A DNA stretch of 64,000 nt from positions 186,001-250,000 of the forward strand of contig VMRT01000010.1 in the NCBI GenBank assembly GCA_007713455.1, given 5' to 3'. The notes below the pieces were generated by a model. The model ran no database searches. It worked only from the letters and a program-made list of their open reading frames with translations, and was not told the origin of the DNA. Positions 1 through 9,533 of the stretch are shown in pieces. A program made the position numbers and the translations under genes. Every line of letters starts with the position of its first letter. Positions within the stretch are counted from its first letter, which is position 1. Source of the stretch: Pseudomonas sp. GTDB taxonomy: Bacteria > Pseudomonadota > Gammaproteobacteria > Pseudomonadales > Pseudomonadaceae.

Positions 1-1
1 C

Positions 2-1147
2 TTCCCCGAGGCGCTGGCCTACTCGCTGAAGCTGGTGGAAGAGAAGGGCTACGTCTATATCCACCCCTATGACGATCCCGATGTGATCGCCGGGCAGGGT
101 ACCGTGGCGATGGAGATCCTCCGTCAGCATCAGGGGCCGATCGACGCGATCTTCGTTCCGGTGGGCGGCGGCGGCCTGGTGGCGGGCATCGCCGCCTACG
201 TGAAATATCTCTATCCAGAGACCAAGGTGATCGGTGTCGAGCCGGACGACTCCAATTGTCTGCAGGCCGCAATGGCCGCCGGCGAGCGCGTGGTGCTGGA
301 GCAGGTCGGGCTGTTCGCCGACGGCGTGGCGGTGGCGCAGATCGGTCAGCACACCTTCGAGCTCTGCAAGGATCATGTCGACGAAGTGATCACCGTCAGT
401 ACCGACGAGATCTGCGCGGCGATCAAGGATATCTACGACGATACCCGCTCGATCACCGAGCCGGCAGGTGCGCTGGCGGTGGCCGGGATCAAGAAATACG
501 TCGAGCGCGAAGGCATCAGCGGCCAGGTGCTGGTGGGCATCGACTCCGGCGCCAACGTCAATTTCGACCGCCTGCGCCACGTCGCCGAGCGCGCCGAGCT
601 GGGCGAGAAGCGCGAGGCGATCATCGCCGTCACCATCCCCGAGCAGCCGGGCAGCTTCAAGGCCTTCTGCGAGGCGATCGGCAAACGCCAGATCACCGAG
701 TTCAACTACCGTTTCCACACCGACCGCGAGGCGCACATCTTCGTCGGCGTGCAGACGCACCCGGAGAACGACCCGCGTGCGGCGCTCGTGCAGGGGCTGC
801 GCGACAAGGGCTTTCCGGTGCTCGACCTCACGGATAACGAGCTCGCCAAGCTGCACACGCGGCACATGGTCGGTGGCCACGCCGCCGGCGTCAGCAACGA
901 GATGGTGCTGCGCTTCGAGTTTCCCGAGCGGCCGGGTGCGCTGTTCAACTTTCTCAACAAGCTCGGCGGGCGCTGGAACATCTCGATGTTTCACTACCGT
1001 AACCACGGCGCGGCTGATGGCCGAGTGGTGGCGGGGCTGCAGGTGCCCGCCGATGAGCGCCATCTGCTGCCGGCTGCGCTGGACAAGATCGGCTATCGCT
1101 ATTGGGATGAGAGCGAGAACCCGGCCTACAAGCTGTTTCTCGGCTAA
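2..1147 (+). CDS. ilvA: Threonine ammonia-lyase, biosynthetic (5' truncated by window)
   Basis: PLP enzyme that deaminates threonine to 2-oxobutyrate, the first step of isoleucine synthesis in the cytoplasm. The frame is open from base 2, so the N-terminus lies outside the window and 381 residues remain of an enzyme usually near 500. The glycine-rich loop that holds the PLP phosphate (VPVGGGGLVAG) is visible near residue 55. The C-terminal half carries two ACT-like regulatory modules (EQPGSFKAF and ERPGALFNF start them), which mark the biosynthetic, isoleucine-inhibited form rather than the short catabolic one. Nothing looks broken in the visible part. Confidence 0.95.
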   Translation, partial: FPEALAYSLKLVEEKGYVYIHPYDDPDVIAGQGTVAMEILRQHQGPIDAIFVPVGGGGLVAGIAAYVKYLYPETKVIGVEPDDSNCLQAAMAAGERVVLEQVGLFADGVAVAQIGQHTFELCKDHVDEVITVSTDEICAAIKDIYDDTRSITEPAGALAVAGIKKYVEREGISGQVLVGIDSGANVNFDRLRHVAERAELGEKREAIIAVTIPEQPGSFKAFCEAIGKRQITEFNYRFHTDREAHIFVGVQTHPENDPRAALVQGLRDKGFPVLDLTDNELAKLHTRHMVGGHAAGVSNEMVLRFEFPERPGALFNFLNKLGGRWNISMFHYRNHGAADGRVVAGLQVPADERHLLPAALDKIGYRYWDESENPAYKLFLG

Positions 1148-1167
1148 GCGAACCTAAAGGAAGGCAA

Positions 1168-1596
1168 ATGGACCACTACCTCACCCTCAGAATCATTCAT
1201 GGCGCGACGGCGGTGCTGTTGTTGCTGGGTGTCATCGTGCATCTACTGATGCTGTGGAAGGCCGGCCGCGGTGGCGATCAGGCCGTGCTACAACGCAAGC
1301 TGCAGCGCACCCGCCGACTGTCCTTGCCGCTGCTGGCCGTGATCGGCCTGTCGCTGCCGGTGACCGGCTGGTGGCTGACGCATTTGGCCGGGTGGCCGCT
1401 GGGCCAGTTCTGGCTGCTGGCCAGCTCCGTGCTGTTCCTCGTGCTGATCCCGCTGGTCCTGCTGCTGGCCGGGCGTCTTGCCGCCTGGCAGGCGCCGGGC
1501 AACGCCACTGCGGCGCGTAACGCCGGCATCTATGCTGTGCTGGTGCTGGTCGTGCTGATTGCCATCACCGCCCTGATGGGCGCCAAGCCGGTCTGA
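1168..1596 (+). CDS. Small four-helix inner-membrane protein, function unknown
   Basis: A 142-residue very hydrophobic protein with four predicted membrane helices (about residues 7-30, 50-72, 78-103 and 119-140). A basic loop, roughly residues 31-50, probably faces the cytoplasm. A good ribosome site (aaaggaaggcaa) precedes the ATG, 20 bases after ilvA, so it may be read with ilvA. His10 in the first helix and His22 could be metal or haem ligands, which recalls DUF2269/CopD-like membrane proteins, but this is only a resemblance. I cannot assign a function. Confidence 0.8.
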   Translation: MDHYLTLRIIHGATAVLLLLGVIVHLLMLWKAGRGGDQAVLQRKLQRTRRLSLPLLAVIGLSLPVTGWWLTHLAGWPLGQFWLLASSVLFLVLIPLVLLLAGRLAAWQAPGNATAARNAGIYAVLVLVVLIAITALMGAKPV

Positions 1597-1618
1597 TTCG
1601 ACCGGCTCGGGCATGAGT

Positions 1619-1639
1619 GCTGCGCTGGCTCAGCGCAGC
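1619..1639. terminator. Hairpin between convergent genes
   Basis: A perfect 9-bp stem (GCTGCGCTG / CAGCGCAGC) with a 3-base loop lies between the membrane-protein gene and the convergent HAD phosphatase gene, overlapping the stop of the latter. There is no T-run on either side, so it is a weak candidate for a bidirectional terminator. Confidence 0.45.
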
Positions 1640-2283
1640 GAGATGATCTGCCAGCCACGTTCGGTGGCGAAGTCGCGCAGCAGCGGGTCCGGGTCCACCG
1701 CCACTGGGTGAGGGACGCGCTGCAGCAGCGGCAGGTCGTTGCGTGAGTCGCTGTAGAAATAGGCGTCTTCGAGAGTCTGCTCGGTTTCCGCCAGCCAGCG
1801 CTCGATGCGCTGGACCTTGCCTTCCTGGAAGCAGGGGATGTCGGTCAGACGGCCGGTGTAGCGCCCGTCACGCATCTCGCATTCGGTCGCCAGCAGGGTA
1901 TCGACGCCCAGGCGTGCAGCGATCGGCCCGGTGATGAAGCGATTGGTGGCGGTGATGATCACTACCTTGTCGCCCGCCTCCAGATGCTGGCGTAGCAGGG
2001 CCTCGCCCTTGCTCAGCACGATGGGCTCGATGAAATCCTGCATGAATTCGTCGTGCCACTGCTGCAGCTGCGCCATCTCGCTGCGGCCGAGCAGTTCCTG
2101 GCAGAAATTCTGATAGGCGTGCACGTCGAGATTGCCGGCCAGGTAATCCTGATAGAAGGCGTCGTTGCGCGCCTTGTACTGGGTCGGATCGACGATGCCG
2201 CGCTGGCAGAGGTATTCGCCCCAGGCGTGGTCGCTGTCACCGGCCAGCAGGGTGTTGTCGAGATCGAATAGAGCCAGGCGCAC
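1630..2283 (-). CDS. HAD-superfamily (IB) phosphatase, SerB-like
   Basis: A 217-residue cytoplasmic phosphatase of the HAD-IB subfamily. Motif [11 protein letters not shown] is at residues 7-16 (Asp nucleophile and acid/base), motif II is the Thr in [10 protein letters not shown], and motif IV is DSRNDLPLL near the C-terminus. The helical cap between motifs I and II is typical of phosphoserine phosphatase-like enzymes, but substrate-determining residues cannot be read by eye. In Pseudomonas a gene of this type sits divergent to rppH, as here. The true substrate is unknown. Confidence 0.85.
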   Translation of the reverse strand: MRLALFDLDNTLLAGDSDHAWGEYLCQRGIVDPTQYKARNDAFYQDYLAGNLDVHAYQNFCQELLGRSEMAQLQQWHDEFMQDFIEPIVLSKGEALLRQHLEAGDKVVIITATNRFITGPIAARLGVDTLLATECEMRDGRYTGRLTDIPCFQEGKVQRIERWLAETEQTLEDAYFYSDSRNDLPLLQRVPHPVAVDPDPLLRDFATERGWQIISLR

Positions 2284-2466
2284 GGATGTTTTCCTCGATG
2301 ATGGTCAGGGCAGCCCCAAGCATACCGGTTGCAGCGTCTTGCGCGCAGCCTCGAGCGGCCCCTCACCGAGCGCGTGGGTACGTGCCGAACGGCGGCTTGC
2401 CGTGCTTTCGGCTTATCGCGGTTTTGTGGAACAATGCCGCGACATGCGTCTGCGAGGTTGTATGCC

Positions 2467-2946
2467 GTGATCGACTCCGATGGTTTTCGCCCGAACGTCG
2501 GCATCATCCTGACCAACGATGTCGGTCAGGTGCTGTGGGCCAGGCGGATCAATCAGGATGCCTGGCAGTTCCCGCAAGGCGGAATCAACGCCCGTGAAAC
2601 GCCGGAAGAAGCCCTGTTTCGCGAACTCAACGAAGAAGTCGGCCTGGAAGAGCAGGATGTGAATATCCTCGCCTGCACCCGTGGCTGGTTGCGCTATCGT
2701 CTGCCGCAACGCCTGGTGCGTACCCATAGCCAGCCGCTGTGCATCGGACAGAAACAGAAGTGGTTCCTGCTGCGCCTGACCAGTGCCGAAGAGCGTGTAC
2801 GCATGGACCTGACCGGCAAACCGGAGTTCGACGGCTGGCGCTGGGTCAGCTACTGGTACCCGCTGGGACAGGTGGTCACCTTCAAGCGCGAGGTCTATCG
2901 TCGCGCACTTAAAGAACTCGCACCGCGTTTACCGGTGCGGGACTGA
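2467..2946 (+). CDS. rppH: RNA 5'-pyrophosphohydrolase (Nudix)
   Basis: Removes pyrophosphate from the 5' end of mRNAs, exposing them to RNase E. The 159-residue product has the full Nudix box ([21 protein letters not shown] region, residues 38-60), fitting GX5EX7REUXEEXGU. I chose the GTG at 2467, because the family begins [15 protein letters not shown]; upstream in-frame starts would add residues with no match to the family. ptsP follows after 24 bases, the usual rppH-ptsP pairing. Confidence 0.93.
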   Translation: MIDSDGFRPNVGIILTNDVGQVLWARRINQDAWQFPQGGINARETPEEALFRELNEEVGLEEQDVNILACTRGWLRYRLPQRLVRTHSQPLCIGQKQKWFLLRLTSAEERVRMDLTGKPEFDGWRWVSYWYPLGQVVTFKREVYRRALKELAPRLPVRD

Positions 2947-2970
2947 GATTCGGGGAGAAAGCCTCTGAGC

Positions 2971-5244
2971 ATGCTCGGCACGCTGCGCAAGATTGTCCAG
3001 GAAGTGAATGCCGCCAAGGACCTCAAGGCGGCGTTGGGCATCATCGTGCTGAGAGTCAGGGAGGCCATGGGTAGCCAGGTCTGCTCGGTCTATCTGCTCG
3101 ATCCGGAAACCGAACGCTTCGTCCTGATGGCCACCGAAGGCCTCAACAAGCGCGCCATCGGCAAGGTCAGCATGGCGCCCAACGAAGGCCTGGTCGGCCT
3201 GGTCGGCACCCGCGAAGAGCCGCTCAACCTCGAACACGCCTCCGAACACCCACGCTATCGCTACTTCGCCGAAACCGGCGAGGAACGCTATGCCTCCTTT
3301 CTCGGTGCGCCGATCATCCACCACCGTCGGGTGATGGGTGTACTGGTCATCCAGCAGAAGGAACGCCGCCAGTTCGACGAAGGTGAAGAAGCGTTCCTCG
3401 TCACCATGAGCGCGCAGCTTGCCGGTGTTATCGCCCATGCCGAGGCGACCGGTTCGATCCGCGGGCTTGGCCGGCAAGGCAAGGGCATCCAGGAAACCCG
3501 CTTCATCGGCATTCCGGGCGCGCCGGGCGCCGGCGTCGGAACCGCCGTGGTGGTGCTGCCGCCGGCCGATCTGGATGTGGTGCCGGACAAGAACATCGAC
3601 AACATCGATGCCGAGCTGACGCTCTTCGAAGCTGCGCTGGAGGCCGTGCGCGCCGACATGCGCACTCTCTCGGAAAAGCTCGCCACGCAGATGCGCAAGG
3701 AAGAGCGCGCGCTGTTCGATGTGTACCTGATGATGCTCGACGACTCCGCCCTGGGCGGCGAAGTGACCAAGGTCATCCGTACCGGCCAGTGGGCGCAGGG
3801 CGCGCTGCGCCAGGTGGTCAGCGAGCACGTGCGGCGCTTCGAGATGATGGACGACGCCTACCTGCGCGAGCGCGCATCGGACGTCAAGGACATCGGCCGG
3901 CGCCTGCTTTCCTACCTGCAGGAGGCGCGTCAGCAGACGCTGACCTATCCCGACAAGACCATCCTGGTCAGTGAGGAGCTCTCGCCGGCGATGCTCGGCG
4001 AGGTGCCAGAGGGCAAGCTGGTGGGCATGGTTTCGGTGCTCGGCTCGAGCAACTCCCACGTCGCCATTCTCGCCCGTGCCATGGGCATTCCGACGGTCAT
4101 GGGCGCGGTCGACCTGCCGTACTCCAAGGTCGACGGCATCGAACTGATCATCGACGGCTATCGCGGCGAGATCATCACCAACCCGGGCAAGGTCCTGCGC
4201 GAGCAGTATGAAGTGCTGGCCGAGCAGGAGCGCCAGCTCTCCGCCGGGCTCGACGTGCTGCGCGAGCTGCCGTGCGAGACCACCGACGGTCATCGCATTC
4301 CGCTGTGGGTGAATACCGGCCTGCTCGCCGATGTGGTGCGCGCGCAGGAGCGCGGCGCCGAGGGCGTCGGCCTATATCGCACCGAAGTGCCGTTCATGAT
4401 CAAGGAGCGCTTCCCAAGCGAGAAGGAGCAGATGGCGATCTACCGCGAGCAGCTGGAAGCCTTCCATCCGCTGCCGGTAACCATGCGCAGCCTCGACATC
4501 GGCGGCGACAAGTGCCTGCCGTACTTCCCGATCAAGGAAGAAAACCCGTTCCTCGGCTGGCGCGGTATCCGCGTCACCCTCGACCACCCCGAGATCTTCC
4601 TGCTGCAGACCCGCGCCATGCTCAAGGCCAGTGCCGGGCTGAACAACCTGCGCATCCTCTTGCCGATGATTTCCGGCATCCGCGAACTGGAAGAGGCGCT
4701 GCATCTGATTCACCGTGCCTGGTGCGAGGTGCGCGACGAGGGGCTGGACGTGATCATGCCGCCGGTCGGCGTCATGATCGAAGTGCCGGCGGCGGTCTAC
4801 CTGACGCGCGAGCTGGCGCGCATGGTGGACTTCATCTCGGTCGGCTCGAACGACCTCACGCAGTACCTGCTGGCGGTGGATCGCAACAATCCGCGGGTCG
4901 CCGATCTCTACGACTATCTGCATCCGGCCGTGCTCGAGGCGCTGCAGCGCGTGGTCAAGGAAGCCCATGGCGAGGGCAAGCCGGTGAGCATCTGCGGCGA
5001 GATGGCGGGCGACCCGGCGGCGGCCATGCTGCTGCTGGCGATGGGCTTCGACAGCCTGTCGATGAACGCTACCAACCTGCCCAAGGTGAAATGGCTGCTG
5101 CGTCAGATCAGCATGGATACGGCTCAGCAGCTGCTGGCGCGGGTCATGCTGCTGGACAGCCCGCAGGTCATTCACAGCACGGTCCAGCTGACCTTGCGCA
5201 ACCTCGGCCTGAGCAAGCTGATCAACCCGTCCGCCGCCGTCTGA
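2971..5244 (+). CDS. ptsP: Phosphoenolpyruvate-protein phosphotransferase, EI-Ntr
   Basis: First enzyme of the nitrogen-related phosphotransferase system: it takes phosphate from PEP and passes it to NPr (PtsO), a regulatory rather than sugar-transport chain. The 757 residues hold an N-terminal GAF sensor domain (about 1-160), the PEP-utiliser N domain, the swivelling phospho-histidine domain with the active-site His near residue 363 (GSSNSHVAILARAMGIPTVMG region), and the C-terminal TIM-barrel PEP-binding domain with the reactive Cys in SICGEMAGDP. The GAF domain separates it from sugar-type enzyme I. Length and order are normal. Confidence 0.96.
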   Translation: MLGTLRKIVQEVNAAKDLKAALGIIVLRVREAMGSQVCSVYLLDPETERFVLMATEGLNKRAIGKVSMAPNEGLVGLVGTREEPLNLEHASEHPRYRYFAETGEERYASFLGAPIIHHRRVMGVLVIQQKERRQFDEGEEAFLVTMSAQLAGVIAHAEATGSIRGLGRQGKGIQETRFIGIPGAPGAGVGTAVVVLPPADLDVVPDKNIDNIDAELTLFEAALEAVRADMRTLSEKLATQMRKEERALFDVYLMMLDDSALGGEVTKVIRTGQWAQGALRQVVSEHVRRFEMMDDAYLRERASDVKDIGRRLLSYLQEARQQTLTYPDKTILVSEELSPAMLGEVPEGKLVGMVSVLGSSNSHVAILARAMGIPTVMGAVDLPYSKVDGIELIIDGYRGEIITNPGKVLREQYEVLAEQERQLSAGLDVLRELPCETTDGHRIPLWVNTGLLADVVRAQERGAEGVGLYRTEVPFMIKERFPSEKEQMAIYREQLEAFHPLPVTMRSLDIGGDKCLPYFPIKEENPFLGWRGIRVTLDHPEIFLLQTRAMLKASAGLNNLRILLPMISGIRELEEALHLIHRAWCEVRDEGLDVIMPPVGVMIEVPAAVYLTRELARMVDFISVGSNDLTQYLLAVDRNNPRVADLYDYLHPAVLEALQRVVKEAHGEGKPVSICGEMAGDPAAAMLLLAMGFDSLSMNATNLPKVKWLLRQISMDTAQQLLARVMLLDSPQVIHSTVQLTLRNLGLSKLINPSAAV

Positions 5245-5249
5245 GCAAT

Positions 5250-5285
5250 CCGCCGCTCGCCAATCAGCTCGTTGGCGGGTGGCGG
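5250..5285. terminator. Composite hairpin between ptsP and the convergent NRDE gene
   Basis: CCGCC-3-CGCCAA on the left pairs with TTGGCG-3-GGCGG on the right across an 8-base loop, making a two-part stem with a symmetric internal loop. It sits between two convergent stops and probably ends transcription from both sides. There is no clear T-run. Confidence 0.5.
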
Positions 5286-6019
5286 TAGCGCACCTCGCCC
5301 ACTGGGCCGTCCGGGCCAAAACTACGCTCCAGGATGTCGAGCGCTCCGTCGGCATGACGGATCAGCGCTGTGCTGGCGCGCGTGCCGTACTCCGGACTGG
5401 CGATGAAGATGCTCGACAGCCGCCTTTCCCATTCCAGCGGCACGCCGGTCTGCGGCAGTTCATGCTCGGCCGCTGGGCTTGGGTCCGCCAGCAGGGCGAG
5501 CAGGTTCTCAGGAGTCGCCGGGTCGAGGTTGGTCGCCAGTGCTGCGCGGGCTTTTCTCAGCTTGGGCCAGGGCGTGTCGAGGCCGGCGTTGGACAGACCG
5601 TAGATTCCGGGCTGCAATGCCGTCGCCTCACCGCTGTGTGAGTTCAGGTGCCAGAGTGCCTGCCGATCGCCGACCAGCAGGTTGAAGCCGGCGTAGTCGG
5701 CGCAGCGGCCGGTCAGCTCGGCGAGGTAGTCAGCCGGCGGCAAGTTTCCGCGCAGGTACTGTTCCGGCAGCTCGCCGCGTGAACGTGAGCCGATCACCTG
5801 GCCGGGTGCGCGAATGTTGGTCAGTGCGGCGAAGCGTCCGCCGGTGGTGACGCCCATCCAGGTGCCGCCTGCCTGCAGGTCGCGCCCGCCGACGATCCAG
5901 GGTGCATCCTCCCAGTGCCCCAGCGGCAGGCTCGGGCGGGCGTGGAACTCGTCGCGGTTGGCGGCTACCACCAGCGGTTGGGTGTGGCCGGGGCGCCAGG
6001 CGAAAACGATCAGGCACAT
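5264..6019 (-). CDS. NRDE (TANGO2-like) family protein
   Basis: A 251-residue protein of the NRDE family, named for the Asn-Arg-Asp-Glu tetrad seen here at residues 20-23 (VVAANRDEFHARP). It begins MCLIVFAW with Cys2, which fits an N-terminal-nucleophile fold exposed after Met removal. Eukaryotic TANGO2 belongs to the same family and has been tied to secretion, haem or lipid handling; the bacterial role is not settled. It faces away from the TSUP permease gene, with a 147-base divergent gap. Confidence 0.88.
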   Translation of the reverse strand: MCLIVFAWRPGHTQPLVVAANRDEFHARPSLPLGHWEDAPWIVGGRDLQAGGTWMGVTTGGRFAALTNIRAPGQVIGSRSRGELPEQYLRGNLPPADYLAELTGRCADYAGFNLLVGDRQALWHLNSHSGEATALQPGIYGLSNAGLDTPWPKLRKARAALATNLDPATPENLLALLADPSPAAEHELPQTGVPLEWERRLSSIFIASPEYGTRASTALIRHADGALDILERSFGPDGPVGEVRYRHPPTS

Positions 6020-6166
6020 GGGAAAGCCAAACTATGTCCGGACCGCCAAGAGTACAGGCGCGACCGGCGTATGAGCCACCGCCGGTTTCTTCACGCTCAA
6101 CGTCGGGCGCGCGGGGCGGGCGCATTTTCCGCTAACATGCCGCTTTGTTTCGCCGGGACGGGGCGC

Positions 6167-6949
6167 ATGGAGTTTCTGCTGTATCTGCTGCTGGGCGGCT
6201 TCGCTGGTGTGCTGGCCGGGCTGTTCGGCGTGGGCGGCGGGCTGATCATCGTGCCGGTGCTGGTATTCAGTTTCAGCGCCCAGGGATTTTCTCAGGAAAT
6301 CCTCACCCATCTGGCCGTCGGTACGTCCCTGGCTACCATCGTCTTCACCTCGGTCAATTCAATTCTCACCCACCATCGCAAGGGTGCGGTGCGCTGGCCG
6401 ATGGTGCTGTGGATGACCTTTGGCATCCTCCTTGGCGCTGCTCTGGGCAGCCTGACCGCGGCGGCGATCCAGGGTCCGATGCTGCAGAAGATCATCGGTG
6501 TGTTCGCCCTGGCGATGGCGGTGCAGATGGGCTTCGACCTGCGGCCCAAGGCCACCGGCCAGGCGCCGGGACGGCCGGAGCTGTCGCTGGTGGGCGTGGT
6601 GATCGGCTGGGCTTCGGCGATTTTCGGCATCGGTGGCGGCTCGCTGTCTGTGCCCTATCTGACCTGGCGCAGCGTGCCGATGCAGCAGGCGGTGGCGACT
6701 TCCGCGGCGTGCGGCCTGCCGATCGCCATTGCCGGGGCGCTGAGTTTCATGGTGGTCGGCTGGCACGAGGCGCAACTGCCGGACTGGAGCCTGGGCTTCG
6801 TCTATCTGCCGGCGATGCTCGGCATCGCGGCCACCAGCATGTTTTTCGCCAGACTGGGTGCGAAGCTGGCGCATCGGCTGTCGGCAAAGGTTTTGAAACG
6901 GCTGTTCGCTCTGCTGCTGCTGAGCGTCGGCATCAATTTTCTGGTTTGA
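6167..6949 (+). CDS. TSUP-family (TauE/SafE) membrane permease
   Basis: A 260-residue membrane protein with about eight helices and the family's repeated glycine-rich motif in each half (GLFGVGGGLIIVP near residue 22 and AIFGIGGGSLSVP near residue 155). TSUP proteins export sulfite or sulfoacetate or import organic anions; the substrate here is unknown. The ATG at 6167 places the first helix directly at the N-terminus, so it is preferred to the ATG at 6137. lgt starts 10 bases downstream, suggesting one operon. Confidence 0.9.
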   Translation: MEFLLYLLLGGFAGVLAGLFGVGGGLIIVPVLVFSFSAQGFSQEILTHLAVGTSLATIVFTSVNSILTHHRKGAVRWPMVLWMTFGILLGAALGSLTAAAIQGPMLQKIIGVFALAMAVQMGFDLRPKATGQAPGRPELSLVGVVIGWASAIFGIGGGSLSVPYLTWRSVPMQQAVATSAACGLPIAIAGALSFMVVGWHEAQLPDWSLGFVYLPAMLGIAATSMFFARLGAKLAHRLSAKVLKRLFALLLLSVGINFLV

Positions 6950-6959
6950 GGAGTAACGG

Positions 6960-7760
6960 ATGCTGCCCTATCCGCAGATCGATCCGGTGGCCATCGCCAT
7001 CGGCCCCTTGCAGATTCACTGGTACGGCCTGATGTACCTGATCGGCATCGGCGGCGCCTGGTGGCTGGCCTCGCTGCGGGTGCAGCGTTTCGCACCGGAA
7101 TGGCCGAAGGACAAACTCTCCGACCTGGTGTTCTGGGTGGCCATGGGCGTGATCGTCGGCGGCCGTCTGGGCTACGTGCTGTTCTATGATCTGGCTGCCT
7201 ACATCAATGACCCAAGCCTGATTTTGCAGGTCTGGAAGGGCGGCATGTCCTTCCACGGCGGACTGATCGGCGTGCTGCTGTGCAGCTGGATCTTCGCCCG
7301 GCGCAACGGCAAGAGCTTCTTCGAGCTGATGGACTTCATCGCGCCGTTCGTGCCGATCGGTCTGGGCGCCGGACGAATCGGCAACTTCATCAACGCCGAG
7401 CTCTGGGGCAAGGCCACCGATGTGCCCTGGGCGATGGTCTTCCCGACCGACCCGCAGCAACTGGCGCGGCACCCGTCGCAGCTCTATCAGTTCGCCCTGG
7501 AGGGCGTCGCGCTGTTCCTGATCCTCTGGTTCTATTCGCGCAAGCCGCGGCCGACCATGGCGGTCTCCGGACTGTTCGCGGTGTGCTACGGCACCTTCCG
7601 CTTCATCGTCGAGTTCGTCCGTGTGCCGGATGCACAGCTGGGCTACCTGGCGTTCGGCTGGCTGACCATGGGCCAGCTGCTCTGCGTGCCAATGGTGCTG
7701 CTCGGTGCCGGGATGATCGCCTGGGCCTATCGTCGCGACGCCGGCCGGGCTCCGGCCTGA
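6960..7760 (+). CDS. lgt: Phosphatidylglycerol-prolipoprotein diacylglyceryl transferase
   Basis: Inner-membrane enzyme that adds diacylglycerol to the lipobox Cys of prolipoproteins, the first step of lipoprotein maturation. The 266-residue protein has seven predicted helices, the conserved HGGLIG near residue 100 and the Lgt signature [15 protein letters not shown] near residue 140, which includes the essential Arg. It follows the TSUP gene closely and is followed by thyA after about 105 bases, as in many gammaproteobacteria. Confidence 0.96.
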   Translation: MLPYPQIDPVAIAIGPLQIHWYGLMYLIGIGGAWWLASLRVQRFAPEWPKDKLSDLVFWVAMGVIVGGRLGYVLFYDLAAYINDPSLILQVWKGGMSFHGGLIGVLLCSWIFARRNGKSFFELMDFIAPFVPIGLGAGRIGNFINAELWGKATDVPWAMVFPTDPQQLARHPSQLYQFALEGVALFLILWFYSRKPRPTMAVSGLFAVCYGTFRFIVEFVRVPDAQLGYLAFGWLTMGQLLCVPMVLLGAGMIAWAYRRDAGRAPA

Positions 7761-7775
7761 TTCCGTTGCCCTGCC

Positions 7776-7794
7776 TGTCGCCATGAGGGCGACA
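7776..7794 (+). terminator. Hairpin after lgt
   Basis: A perfect 7-bp stem (TGTCGCC / GGCGACA, loop ATGAG) begins 15 bases after the lgt stop. There is no adjacent T-run, so it may weaken rather than stop read-through into thyA. Confidence 0.35.
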
Positions 7795-7865
7795 AGCGGG
7801 GCGCAGGCCTTTTACTATTCGCGCAGCCTTTTCACCGCGCTTCGGCGCCTGCTTCGAGTCAATCG

Positions 7866-8660
7866 ATGAAACAGTACCTCGACCTGATGCGCCACGTGCG
7901 CGAACACGGCACCTTCAAGACCGATCGTACCGGCACCGGCACCTACAGCGTGTTTGGCCATCAGATGCGCTTCGACCTGGCCGAAGGCTTTCCGCTGGTC
8001 ACCACCAAGAAGTGCCACCTCAAATCCATCATCCACGAGCTGCTGTGGTTCCTTCAGGGCGACACCAACATCAAGTACCTGAAGGAAAACGGCGTGCGCA
8101 TCTGGGACGAGTGGGCCGACGAGAACGGCGAGCTGGGCCCTGTCTACGGCTACCAGTGGCGTAGCTGGCCGGCGCCGAACGGTGAATCCATCGACCAGAT
8201 CGCCAACCTGCTGGCGATGATCAGGAAGAACCCGGATTCGCGCCGCCTGATTGTTTCGGCCTGGAACCCGGCGCTGGTCGAGCAGATGGCGTTGCCGCCA
8301 TGCCACGCGCTGTTCCAGTTCTACGTCGCCGACGGCAAGCTCAGCTGCCAGCTGTACCAGCGCTCGGCGGATATCTTCCTCGGCGTGCCGTTCAACATCG
8401 CCAGCTATGCGCTGCTGACGCTGATGGTGGCGCAGGTCTGCGACCTGCAGCCAGGCGAGTTCATCTGGAGCGGCGGCGACTGCCATCTGTACGCCAATCA
8501 CCTGGAGCAGGCCGACCTGCAGCTGACCCGTGAGCCGCTTCCGCTGCCGACCATGAAGCTCAATCCGGACGTGAAGGACCTGTTCGCCTTCCGCTTCGAG
8601 GACTTCGAACTGGTTGGCTACGAAGCGCATCCGCACATCAAGGCACCCGTTGCCGTCTGA
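7866..8660 (+). CDS. thyA: Thymidylate synthase
   Basis: Converts dUMP to dTMP with methylene-tetrahydrofolate. The 264 residues match the E. coli enzyme in length. Visible marks are the nucleophile Cys in [11 protein letters not shown] near residue 146, the phosphate-binding Arg residues (RTGTGT near the start and [11 protein letters not shown]), and the dUMP-binding [15 protein letters not shown] segment. The gene is intact. Confidence 0.97.
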   Translation: MKQYLDLMRHVREHGTFKTDRTGTGTYSVFGHQMRFDLAEGFPLVTTKKCHLKSIIHELLWFLQGDTNIKYLKENGVRIWDEWADENGELGPVYGYQWRSWPAPNGESIDQIANLLAMIRKNPDSRRLIVSAWNPALVEQMALPPCHALFQFYVADGKLSCQLYQRSADIFLGVPFNIASYALLTLMVAQVCDLQPGEFIWSGGDCHLYANHLEQADLQLTREPLPLPTMKLNPDVKDLFAFRFEDFELVGYEAHPHIKAPVAV

Positions 8661-8747
8661 CTTTGGTCGGTTTTGCCGTCGTGGATAACCCGGCTGTCAT
8701 GTTTGCCGTATAGACTCGACCGCTCAGGGACTGTCGGGAGGCGAATC

Positions 8748-9521
8748 ATGCGTAGGGTCGTGTTCAATCAGAAGGGCGGTGTCGGCAAGTCGAGCATCGC
8801 CTGCAACCTGGCAGCGGTAAGTGCATCGCAGGGCTACCGCACGCTGCTGGTGGATCTGGACGCCCAGGCCAACTCCACGCATTACCTGACCGGGCTGACC
8901 GGCGATGACATTCCCACCGGCATCGCCGATTTCTTCAAGCAGATTCTCGCCGGCGGTACCGCTGGCAAGAAGGCGCGCCCGCCCATTCTAGAAACGGCCT
9001 TCGACAATCTGCATTTGATCAGCGCGACGGCAGAGCTGGCCGACCTGCAGCCCAAGCTGGAGGCCAAGCACAAGATCAACAAGCTGCGAAAATTGCTCGA
9101 CGGTCTTGCAGAGGACTATGACCGGATTTACCTCGACACCCCGCCGGCGCTGAATTTTTATACGGTCTCTGCGCTTATCGCAGCTGATCGCTGCCTGATT
9201 CCCTTCGACTGCGACAGCTTTTCCCGCCAGGCGCTGTACAGCCTGCTCGACGAGATCGAGGAAATGAAGGAAGACCACAACGAGACGCTCGAGGTCGAGG
9301 GCATCGTGGTCAATCAGTTCCAGCCGCGTGCCGCGCTGCCGCAGCAAATGATCGATGAACTGCTGAGCGAGGGTCTTCCGGTGCTACCGGTCTACCTGAT
9401 GAGTTCGGTGAAGATGCGCGAGTCGCACCAGGCCTGCACGCCGCTGGTTTACCTGGACCCGCGGCACAAGCTGAGCCAGCAGTTCGTCGAACTGCATGAG
9501 CTGATCGAAGCGAACGGCTGA
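8748..9521 (+). CDS. Orphan ParA-family ATPase
   Basis: A 257-residue MinD/ParA-type ATPase. The deviant Walker A KGGVGKS is at residues 9-15, with the signature Lys just ahead of the loop, and the Walker A' segment is [12 protein letters not shown] near residue 37. The ATG at 8748 has a gggag ribosome site 7 bases upstream; the frame is open further upstream but lacks a site. There is no parB-like gene beside it and no helix-turn-helix in the protein, so it is not a plasmid-type Type Ia ParA. Proteins like this can position cargo other than DNA; the cargo cannot be told from the neighbours. Confidence 0.85.
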   Translation: MRRVVFNQKGGVGKSSIACNLAAVSASQGYRTLLVDLDAQANSTHYLTGLTGDDIPTGIADFFKQILAGGTAGKKARPPILETAFDNLHLISATAELADLQPKLEAKHKINKLRKLLDGLAEDYDRIYLDTPPALNFYTVSALIAADRCLIPFDCDSFSRQALYSLLDEIEEMKEDHNETLEVEGIVVNQFQPRAALPQQMIDELLSEGLPVLPVYLMSSVKMRESHQACTPLVYLDPRHKLSQQFVELHELIEANG

Positions 9522-9533
9522 GCCGGTTCGGCT

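Noticed and set aside
2929-4293. A 454-codon open frame on the minus strand
   Set aside because: It is antisense to ptsP and has His/Asp/Gln-rich composition typical of a shadow frame.
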